Part shown: positions 1 to 5,180 of the stretch, one piece after another
How positions within the stretch are numbered: the first letter of the stretch is position 1
How the letters are laid out: each line of letters opens with the position of its first letter
Assembly (NCBI GenBank): GCA_025964075.1
Contig: JAOPZQ010000180.1
Coordinates: 1-5,180, forward strand
Source: Solirubrobacterales bacterium
GTDB taxonomy: Bacteria; Actinomycetota; Thermoleophilia; Solirubrobacterales; Solirubrobacteraceae
DNA: 5,180 nucleotides
Direction of reading: 5' to 3'
Translations under genes and position numbers: made by a program
Notes under the pieces: model-generated
Told to the model about the DNA's origin: nothing
The model's database searches: none
The model's input: the letters and a program-made list of their open reading frames with translations, nothing else

Positions 1-1092
1 GGCGCCGTGCTCGTCGCCCAGGATCCGCTCGCCGCCCTGCAGCGCCTGGCGACCGCCTGGCGCCGCGAGCTCGGGGCGCAGGTCATCGGGGTCACCGGCT
101 CGACCGGCAAGACCTCGACGAAGGATCTCCTCGCCGGCCTGCTCGCCGGCGAGCGGCGCACGGTCAAGAGCGCGGCGAACCGCAACACCGAGATCGGCCT
201 GCCGCTCGAGCTCCTCGGCGCGCCGGAGGGAACGGAGCTGCTCGTGCTCGAGATGGCGATGCGCGGGGTCGGTCAAATTGCCGAGCTGGCGGCGATCGCC
301 GAGCCCGACGTCGGCGTGATCGTCAACGTCGGTCCGGTCCACCTCGAGCTGCTGGGGACGATCGAGGCGGTCGCCTCGGCCAAGGCCGAGCTGCTCGCCG
401 GGCTGCCGCCGGGCGGCACGGCGGTCGTCCCGGCGAACGAACCGCTGCTCGAGCCGCACCGCCGCGACGACGTCACGTGGGTCACGTTCGGAGACGGCGG
501 CGAGGTGGAGCTCGAGGCCTACGAGCTGAACCGCGCGATCGTCCGCGCCGGCGAGGAGCGCTTCGTCCTCGACATCGACCTCCCGCAGCGTCACCAGCTC
601 GAGAACCTGCTCGCCGCGGTCGCCGCCGCGCGCGCCGTGGGGGTCCATCCGGCGGGTCATGTGCGCTTCGAGGCAAGCGCCCACCGGGGCGAGCGGGTCG
701 AGGCCGCCGACGGCGTTCTCGTCATCGACGACTGCTACAACGCCAACCCAATGTCCGTCCGTGCCGGCCTCGAAGACCTCTCGCTGACCGCCCGCGCCCG
801 CGGAGGCCGCGCCGTGGCGGTGCTCGGCGACATGCTCGAGCTGGGTCCCGGCGAGCGCGAGGCGCACGAGGAGGCCGGGCGCCAGGCGGCGGCGGCCGAA
901 GTCGACGTGCTCGTGACCGTCGGGCCGCGCGCCGCCGCGATGGCGGATCCGTTCGGAGGCGAGGCCTATCCGGTGGCCAGCGCCGCCGAGGCCGCCGCAC
1001 TGCTGCCCGAGGTGCTCCAGCCGGGCGACACGCTCCTCGTCAAGGGCTCTCGCGGCGTGGGCCTCGAGGTCGTGGTCGAGGCGCTCGCCTGA
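1..1092 (+). CDS. murF: UDP-N-acetylmuramoyl-tripeptide--D-alanyl-D-alanine ligase MurF, 5' end cut off by the window
   Basis: MurF is a cytoplasmic ATP-dependent ligase that adds D-Ala-D-Ala to UDP-MurNAc-tripeptide, the last soluble step of peptidoglycan precursor synthesis. The frame is open from base 1, and a GTG at 7 is not a believable start: the N-terminal UDP-substrate domain (about 100 residues in this family) is missing, so the gene begins upstream of the window. Seen in order: the ATP P-loop GSTGKTS (97-117); the N-x-N-x-EIGLPL segment (178-210); EMAMRGVGQI (250-279); NVGPVHLELLG (325-357) followed by the Lys of the Mur-ligase SAKAEL segment (382-384); DDCYNANPMS (727-756); VLGDMLELG (820-846); and VKGSRGVGLE near the C-terminus (1039-1068). 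These cover the central ATPase and C-terminal Mur ligase domains without a visible break. Its stop overlaps the mraY start by one base, as expected inside a dcw operon. MurC, MurD and MurE share the fold, but the NANPMS and KGSRG motifs and the following mraY favour MurF. Confidence 0.96.
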   Translation, partial: GAVLVAQDPLAALQRLATAWRRELGAQVIGVTGSTGKTSTKDLLAGLLAGERRTVKSAANRNTEIGLPLELLGAPEGTELLVLEMAMRGVGQIAELAAIAEPDVGVIVNVGPVHLELLGTIEAVASAKAELLAGLPPGGTAVVPANEPLLEPHRRDDVTWVTFGDGGEVELEAYELNRAIVRAGEERFVLDIDLPQRHQLENLLAAVAAARAVGVHPAGHVRFEASAHRGERVEAADGVLVIDDCYNANPMSVRAGLEDLSLTARARGGRAVAVLGDMLELGPGEREAHEEAGRQAAAAEVDVLVTVGPRAAAMADPFGGEAYPVASAAEAAALLPEVLQPGDTLLVKGSRGVGLEVVVEALA

Positions 1093-1094
1093 TG
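1090..1094 (+). promoter_or_regulatory. Stop/start overlap TGATG coupling murF to mraY
   Basis: The murF stop TGA (1090-1092) and the mraY start ATG (1092-1094) share base 1092. No strong Shine-Dalgarno is visible in the preceding bases, which supports translational reinitiation or coupling as the way mraY is translated. The overlap is seen directly; the coupling is inferred. Confidence 0.75.
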
Positions 1095-2060
1095 GGTCGG
1101 GTGCTGATCGCGGGGACCGCCTCGCTGCTCATGTGCGTCTTCCTCTCGCCGAAGTTCATCGTGTTCCTGCGGGAGCGCGAGTTCGGCCAGTTCATCCGCG
1201 AGGAGGGGCCCGAGGGCCACCACGTCAAGGCCGGCACGCCGACGATGGGCGGGATCATCATCTTCACCGCGATCGCGGTGCCGTTCCTGATCCTCTCGAA
1301 CCACTCGTGGCGGGCGATGGGGGTCTTCCTCGCCGCGCTCGGATGCGCCGCGCTCGGCTTCGCCGACGACTACACGAAGATCGTCAAGCGCCGGTCGCTC
1401 GGCCTGCGGGCGCGGACCAAGCTGATCGTCACGGTCGTCATCGCGATCGTCCTGTGGTGGATCGCCCACTACAAGGTCGGCCTGCAGAACGAGGTGCGGC
1501 TGCGGTTCGTCGACGTCGAGCTCGACATCGGGAGCTTCTACCCGGTGTTCATCTACCTCGTCCTCGCGGGCACGACCAGCGCGGTCAACCTCACCGACGG
1601 GTTGGACGGCCTCGCCGCGGGCTGCGCCGCGATCGTCCTGCTCGCCTACATCGGGATCACGTTCATCACCACGGGCCAGAAGGACCTGGCGCTGATCTCC
1701 GGCTGCCTCATCGGCGGCTGCATCGGCTTCCTGTGGTTCAACTCGTTTCCCGCCAACATCTTCATGGGCGACACGGGGTCGCTCGGCCTCGGCGGGGCGA
1801 TCGCGGGGCTCGCGGTGATGACGCAGACCGAGGTCCTGCTCGTGCTGCTCGGGGGCATCTTCGTGATCGAGGCGCTGTCGGTGCTGATCCAGGTCTTCAC
1901 GTTCCAGACCTTCCGAAAGCGGGTCTTCCTGATGGCCCCGATCCATCACCACTTCGAGCTGATGGCGTGGTCGGAGACGAAGATCATCCTGCGCTTCTGG
2001 ATCGTCGCCTCGGTGTGCAGCGCGATCGGCTTCACGATCTACCAGCAGTCGATCCGGTAG
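1092..2060 (+). CDS. mraY: Phospho-N-acetylmuramoyl-pentapeptide-transferase MraY
   Basis: MraY is the polytopic membrane enzyme that moves phospho-MurNAc-pentapeptide from UDP onto undecaprenyl phosphate, making lipid I at the inner face of the membrane. The protein is 322 residues, the short Gram-positive length, and starts at the ATG overlapping murF. Family signatures, with residue numbers from that Met: KAGTPTMGG (46-54); FADDYTK (90-96) with the Asp pair D92/D93; NLTDGLDGLAAG (166-177); FPANIFMGDTGS (219-230), whose D227 matches the third catalytic Asp; and MAPIHHHFEL (281-290) with the His triplet 285-287 of the nucleotide-binding loop. Hydrophobic membrane segments alternate with these cytoplasmic loops (for example 3-19, 53-69, 75-91, 111-125, 151-161, 175-193, 199-215, 231-243, 247-268, 298-316). 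No key residue is missing. Its substrate is made by the upstream MurF. The closely related GT4 enzymes WecA/TagO lack the HHH loop, so the assignment is firm. Confidence 0.98.
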   Translation: MGRVLIAGTASLLMCVFLSPKFIVFLREREFGQFIREEGPEGHHVKAGTPTMGGIIIFTAIAVPFLILSNHSWRAMGVFLAALGCAALGFADDYTKIVKRRSLGLRARTKLIVTVVIAIVLWWIAHYKVGLQNEVRLRFVDVELDIGSFYPVFIYLVLAGTTSAVNLTDGLDGLAAGCAAIVLLAYIGITFITTGQKDLALISGCLIGGCIGFLWFNSFPANIFMGDTGSLGLGGAIAGLAVMTQTEVLLVLLGGIFVIEALSVLIQVFTFQTFRKRVFLMAPIHHHFELMAWSETKIILRFWIVASVCSAIGFTIYQQSIR

Positions 2061-2074
2061 CGCCGTACCGTAAG

Positions 2075-2101
2075 CTCCCGGCCCGGTCAGGGAATCGGGA
2101 G
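2075..2101 (+). promoter_or_regulatory. Possible RNA hairpin overlapping the acylase Shine-Dalgarno
   Basis: CTCCCG (2075-2080) is the exact reverse complement of CGGGAG (2096-2101). Inside it, CCC (2082-2084) can pair with GGG (2090-2092) around a five-base loop. The outer 3' arm covers the start of the GGGAGGAG ribosome binding site, so folding could lower translation of the acylase gene. The complementarity is seen; a regulatory role is a guess, since short GC-rich stems occur by chance in such DNA. Confidence 0.3.
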
Positions 2102-2104
2102 GAG
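2097..2104 (+). promoter_or_regulatory. Ribosome binding site GGGAGGAG for the acylase gene
   Basis: This purine run matches the anti-Shine-Dalgarno closely and ends six bases before the GTG at 2111. It decides the start: the reading frame is open far upstream within mraY, but only the GTG at 2111 has this site in front and a complete signal peptide behind it. Confidence 0.85.
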
Positions 2105-2110
2105 TCTGCT

Positions 2111-4798
2111 GTGCGTCGACGGATCGTCGTGCTGTCGCTGTGTCTCGCCGCGCTGGCCGCCCCGGCCGCGGCGCGAGCCGACGACGCGCCCTACGGAGCG
2201 AACGACGCCGGCGGCTTCCGCAACGTGCTGCCCGCGGGCGAGAACGGCCTCGTCAACGCGCTCGGACTCGGCGCGAACCTCGCCACCGGCGCGATGCCCG
2301 CCCACTACAACGACCAGCTCCCGCTCTACACGGGCCTCGTCTACGCCTCGCCGTCGCTCACCCACGATCAGATCGCGTCCTACTACAAGGACGCGACGTT
2401 CGGAGTGAAGCCCGGCGACGTCGCCTCGAGCGAGTCGCCGGCGGCCGGCGTGACCATCGTGCGCGACAAGGGCTACGGCGTGCCGCACGTGTACGGCGTC
2501 ACCCGGGCGAACGTCGAGTTCGGCGCCGGCTACGCCGGGGCGGAGGACCGCCTGTTCCTCATGGACGTCCTGCGCCACACCGGCCGCGGCCAGCTCGCGT
2601 CGTTCGCCGGCGGGTCGCCGTCGAACCGCGCGATGGACGAGACGCAGTGGGCGATCGCGCCCTACACCGAGGCCGACCTGCAGCAGCAGATCGACCAGGC
2701 CGGCCCGCAGTACGGCGCCGCCGGCCGCGCGCTCGTCGCCGACGTGCAGGCGTATGTCGACGGCATCAACGCCTACATCGCGCGCACGCGGCTCGACCCG
2801 ACCGCGCTTCCCGCCGAGTACGTGGCGCTCGGCACGACGCCGCAGGCGTGGAAGCTCACCGACGTCGTGGCGACGGCCTCGCTGATCGGCGGGATCTTCG
2901 GAAAGGGCGGCGGCAACGAGCTGAACTCCGTCCTCACGCTGCAGGCGATGGAGAAGCGCTTCGGTCCGGGGCGGGCCCGCAAGGTGTGGAGCGACTTCCG
3001 CGAGAAGAACGATCCCGAGGCGGCGGTCACGGTCAAGCAGCGCTTCCCGTACGAGACCGCGAGCCCGTTCTCGCCCCGCGGCCTCGCGGCGCCCAAGGAG
3101 GGCTCGGTGACGTTCACGCCGGTCACGGGACCGGCGCCCGCGGCGGCGGCGCGGGTGCGGGGATTCGCCTCCGAGGTCGGCGCCCAGCTGCTGAAGGCGG
3201 CGCGCTCGCCGGCGCATGCGTCCAACTGGCTGATGGTCGCCGCGCGGCATTCGACGACCGGCCACCCGATCGGCGTGCTCGGGCCGCAGGTCGGCTACTA
3301 CGTCCCCGAGATCCTCATGGAGGAGGACCTTCACGGCCCCGGCTTCGACGCCCGGGGCGCCGCGTTCCCGGGCGTCAACCTCTACGTGCAGCTCGGTCAC
3401 GGTCGCGACTATGCGTGGAGCGCGACCACGGCCAACGCCGACAACGTCGACACGTTCGCCGAGGTCCTCTGCCAGGACGACTTCCACTACTCGTACAAGG
3501 GGCAGTGCCTGGCGATGGACAAGCTCGTCCGGGTCAACTCGTGGCACCCGACGCTCGCCGACTCGACTCCGGCGGGCTCGGAGACGCTCACCGCCTACCG
3601 CACGGTGCACGGCATCGTCTACGCGCGTGGGATCGCGAACGGGAAGAAGGTCGCGTTCGTCTCGGCGCGGACGACGTACTTCCACGAGGCCGACTCGGCG
3701 CTCGGCTTCAGCAGGCTCAACAACCCCAACGACGTCCACGACCCGGCGTCGTTCCGCGCCGCGATCGGCCAGGTCAACTTCGGCTTCAACTGGGCCTACA
3801 TCGATTCCCAGCACATCGCCTACCAGCTCTCGGGCTGGGATCCGGTGCGGGCGCGGCGCACCTCGCCCGACTTCCCGGTTCTGGGCACGGGCGCGTACGA
3901 CTGGCAGGGATTCGACCCGGCCACGCACACGATGAAGGTGCTCTCGAACGACCAGCGACCCCACGCGATCGACCCGGACTACCTGGTCTCGTGGAACAAC
4001 AAGCAGGCGCCCGGCTTCGCGGCCGCGGATGACCAGTGGGGCTACGGGCCGACGTACCGCCAGGCGATGCTCGTGGCGAACGTCAAGTCGGCCCTGGCGG
4101 CGGGAGGCGGGAAGATGCCGCTCGAGAAGCTCGTGACGGCGATGGACGAGGCGGCGACGCAGGACATCCGGCCGTTCTCGATCTTCCCGTCCCTGTTCCG
4201 GGCGCTCGGGCGGCCGAGCGACCCGGCGCTGCGAGACGCCATCGCGCGGCTGAAGGCGTGGCGGGCGGCGGGTGGCCACCGGCGCGATCTGGACAAGGAC
4301 GGCAAGGACGACGCCGACCCGGCGATCGTGTTGATGGACGCCTGGTGGCCGAAGCTCCTGCAGGCCGAGTTCGGTCCGGTCCTCGGCCCGGCCGTGTACA
4401 ACCGGGTGAAGGGGATGCTCGGCACCGGCGGCGGCGCCAGCGGCGGCTCACCCGACGCGCCGGACTTCGCCGACGGCTGGTGGCAGTACGTCTCCAAGGA
4501 CCTGCGCGACCTCTACGGGCCGCGGCCCGCGCGCGGCGCCCGCTGGTCGCGGATCTACTGCGGCCGCGGCTCGAAGGCGCGCTGCCGGCGCGCGCTGCAG
4601 GCCTCGCTCAAGGCCGCGCTCTCGGTGACGGCGAAGGACCTCTACGCGCACGGTGCGTGCGCGACCAACCCGGACCCGGCCTGCCACGACATGAACCGCT
4701 GGAGCACGGCCGCGGCGATCTCGATCCGGCCGTTCCCGTTCCAGAACCGGCCGACGTTCCAGCAGACCGTCGAGCTCTCGCGGTCGGTGCCGCGCTGA
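2111..4798 (+). CDS. Exported penicillin acylase family Ntn-hydrolase (peptidase S45)
   Basis: This 895-residue protein belongs to the self-processing N-terminal-nucleophile amidases that cleave acyl amide bonds (penicillins, acyl-homoserine lactones or other N-acyl compounds). A signal peptide fills residues 1-23 (RRR, hydrophobic core, ARA cleavage site before DD). About 90 further residues precede the canonical start RDKGYGVPH (118-126); GRGQL follows at 158-162. The alpha-chain region runs to about 310, then an Ala/Pro-rich stretch to A370 looks like the excised spacer. S371 (codon 3221-3223) in ASNWLM is the predicted autocleavage point and beta-chain nucleophile. By eye against E. coli penicillin G acylase, Q393 matches beta-Gln23, N629 of WNN matches beta-Asn241, R650 of TYR matches beta-Arg263, and E270, D444 and D447 match calcium ligands. 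The C-terminal part carries a DxDxDGxxD loop (726-734) and cysteine pairs C817/C825 and C850/C858; C454 and C466 are also close. It is the exported product in a cell wall gene neighbourhood. The family is firm; the substrate is not known and penicillin G is doubtful. Confidence 0.93.
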   Translation: MRRRIVVLSLCLAALAAPAAARADDAPYGANDAGGFRNVLPAGENGLVNALGLGANLATGAMPAHYNDQLPLYTGLVYASPSLTHDQIASYYKDATFGVKPGDVASSESPAAGVTIVRDKGYGVPHVYGVTRANVEFGAGYAGAEDRLFLMDVLRHTGRGQLASFAGGSPSNRAMDETQWAIAPYTEADLQQQIDQAGPQYGAAGRALVADVQAYVDGINAYIARTRLDPTALPAEYVALGTTPQAWKLTDVVATASLIGGIFGKGGGNELNSVLTLQAMEKRFGPGRARKVWSDFREKNDPEAAVTVKQRFPYETASPFSPRGLAAPKEGSVTFTPVTGPAPAAAARVRGFASEVGAQLLKAARSPAHASNWLMVAARHSTTGHPIGVLGPQVGYYVPEILMEEDLHGPGFDARGAAFPGVNLYVQLGHGRDYAWSATTANADNVDTFAEVLCQDDFHYSYKGQCLAMDKLVRVNSWHPTLADSTPAGSETLTAYRTVHGIVYARGIANGKKVAFVSARTTYFHEADSALGFSRLNNPNDVHDPASFRAAIGQVNFGFNWAYIDSQHIAYQLSGWDPVRARRTSPDFPVLGTGAYDWQGFDPATHTMKVLSNDQRPHAIDPDYLVSWNNKQAPGFAAADDQWGYGPTYRQAMLVANVKSALAAGGGKMPLEKLVTAMDEAATQDIRPFSIFPSLFRALGRPSDPALRDAIARLKAWRAAGGHRRDLDKDGKDDADPAIVLMDAWWPKLLQAEFGPVLGPAVYNRVKGMLGTGGGASGGSPDAPDFADGWWQYVSKDLRDLYGPRPARGARWSRIYCGRGSKARCRRALQASLKAALSVTAKDLYAHGACATNPDPACHDMNRWSTAAAISIRPFPFQNRPTFQQTVELSRSVPR

Positions 4799-4803
4799 CG
4801 TCA
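4796..4803. other. Palindrome TGACGTCA holding the stop codons of both convergent genes
   Basis: The acylase gene ends with TGA at 4796-4798. The minus-strand hydrolase frame ends with TGA read from 4803 to 4801. The two stops and the CG between them form a perfect 8-base palindrome. No stem long enough for a terminator and no T-run surround it, so nothing visible separates the converging transcripts. Confidence 0.8.
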
Positions 4804-5180
4804 GAGGCGAGACAGGAAGCGGATTAGGGCCGACCAGGCCGCGACGCGTCCGACTACCGTTCCGGCCGTCGTGCCGCCGAGGTCGCAGTTGTTCAGCGGA
4901 CAGTCCACCGGGTCGTACGGCAGCACCGAACCGACCCCGTGGCCGGCGTCGGGGAAGTCGAGGCGCTCGAAGCGACCGTGCGCGCAGCCCGCGTGCCGGA
5001 GTCACCGAGAGAACAGGATGCTCGGCTCGCTGTTCGCCGCCACAGCCGCCGATCAGCACGGCACACGCGCCGAGCGTCGACCACCCGGCTCTTCCCCCGC
5101 GGGCACGCACGGGGCCATTGTGACCGCGTTGGGCGGCAGGATGCCCGCGAGGGGTCCGCCCCCGGGGCCACAATGAAGCG
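4801..5180 (-). pseudogene. Broken alpha/beta hydrolase, BAAT / acyl-CoA thioester hydrolase C-terminal type, 3' part
   Basis: The minus-strand frame ending at 4801 reads clearly as a hydrolase C-terminus. FPDAGHGVG contains the likely catalytic His (codon 4939-4941). It is followed by LGGTT (4867-4881) and then AAWSALIRFLSRL to the stop. A YPGAGH-type His motif followed by GGT and a final AW..L..FL helix is the pattern of the BAAT / acyl-CoA thioester hydrolase C-terminal family. By hand count 58 of the last 66 codons end in G or C, as expected for real coding sequence here. Upstream the frame is stopped by TGA at 5002-5004, yet family-like sequence continues on both sides of it (SEPSILFSR, then LRHAGCAHG). 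Further upstream AVLIGG (5045-5062), the strand that normally precedes the acidic residue of the triad, lies in a different frame, and another stop (5053-5055) closes the first frame. No believable start lies in the window. The gene is either decayed or carries sequence errors; the family assignment is by motif recognition only. Confidence 0.6.

Larger units (their letters stand above)
2061..2110. other. 50-base gap between mraY and the acylase gene
   Basis: The gap holds a possible hairpin and a strong ribosome binding site, described separately. I see no convincing -35/-10 promoter and no T-tract that would make an intrinsic terminator. Read-through from the mur genes is therefore possible, but a promoter of a kind I cannot recognise in such GC-rich DNA is not excluded. 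Confidence 0.5.

Noticed and set aside
7..9. GTG at base 7 as the murF start
   Set aside because: The frame is open to base 1, and the P-loop would then lie at residue 31, leaving no room for the roughly 100-residue N-terminal substrate domain. The true start is outside the window.
966..1952. A 328-codon minus-strand open frame opposite mraY
   Set aside because: It is charged low-complexity sequence (Asp/Glu/Arg) with no motif, whereas mraY on the other strand is complete and conserved.
2075..2101. Intrinsic terminator after mraY
   Set aside because: The stem is short and interrupted and is followed by GAGTCTGCT rather than a T-run. It overlaps a ribosome binding site, so termination is not supported.
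2140..4032. A 630-codon plus-strand open frame in another phase of the acylase gene
   Set aside because: Its translation is Arg/Gly/Ala-dominated with no recognisable domain, and it overlaps the well supported acylase frame completely.
2087..4279. A 730-codon minus-strand open frame across the acylase gene
   Set aside because: It is very rich in Arg, Val, Glu and Asp with no family motif or repeat structure, the usual antisense shadow of a GC-rich gene. The plus-strand frame carries a signal peptide and full S45 motifs.
5151..5172. GC palindrome-like run (CCCCCGGGG) near the window end
   Set aside because: Such short self-complementary G/C runs are expected by chance at this base composition, and nothing around it suggests a site.
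4448..5173. A 241-codon minus-strand open frame covering the acylase 3' end and the tail of the window
   Set aside because: It runs about 350 bases into the acylase gene and is Arg-rich. Only a short stretch around AVLIGG looks like real protein, and I interpret that as part of the broken hydrolase rather than as this frame being a gene.
4871..5176. A 101-codon plus-strand open frame after the acylase gene
   Set aside because: It lies antisense to the hydrolase C-terminus, has no Shine-Dalgarno that I can see, and shows no recognisable protein features.

Overview
The window is high-GC DNA (roughly 70% by eye, codons ending mostly in G or C) with the gene style of an actinobacterium. The MraY and the penicillin-acylase-like protein both look most like those of the Thermoleophilia (Solirubrobacterales-type). 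That placement is my impression from memory, not a computed one.

Bases 1-2060 are the end of a division and cell wall (dcw) cluster. A 5'-truncated murF (cytoplasmic addition of D-Ala-D-Ala to the muramyl tripeptide) is followed by a complete mraY (transfer of the finished phospho-muramyl-pentapeptide to undecaprenyl phosphate, giving lipid I). The murF stop and mraY start share a base (TGATG), so the pair is probably translationally coupled and works consecutively in one pathway.

After mraY the usual dcw order (murD, ftsW, murG) is not followed. A 50-base gap holds a possible hairpin and a strong Shine-Dalgarno. It leads into a long gene (2111-4798) for an exported Ntn-hydrolase of the penicillin acylase family (peptidase S45). 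The signal peptide, autoprocessing Ser, Gln and Asn active-site positions and calcium ligands can all be found, but the positions that form the aromatic penicillin G side-chain pocket in the E. coli enzyme appear to be aliphatic here. The natural substrate is unknown.

Bases 4801-5180 on the minus strand hold the C-terminal part of an alpha/beta hydrolase (BAAT / acyl-CoA thioester hydrolase C-terminal type). It is broken by an in-frame stop and by apparent frame changes, so it is either a decaying gene or poor sequence. It converges tail-to-tail on the acylase gene. The two stop codons sit 2 bases apart inside the palindrome TGACGTCA. I saw no RNA genes, CRISPR, insertion sequences or intrinsic terminators. 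I did not find a clearly new multi-gene system; the unusual points are the acylase next to mraY and the broken hydrolase behind it.
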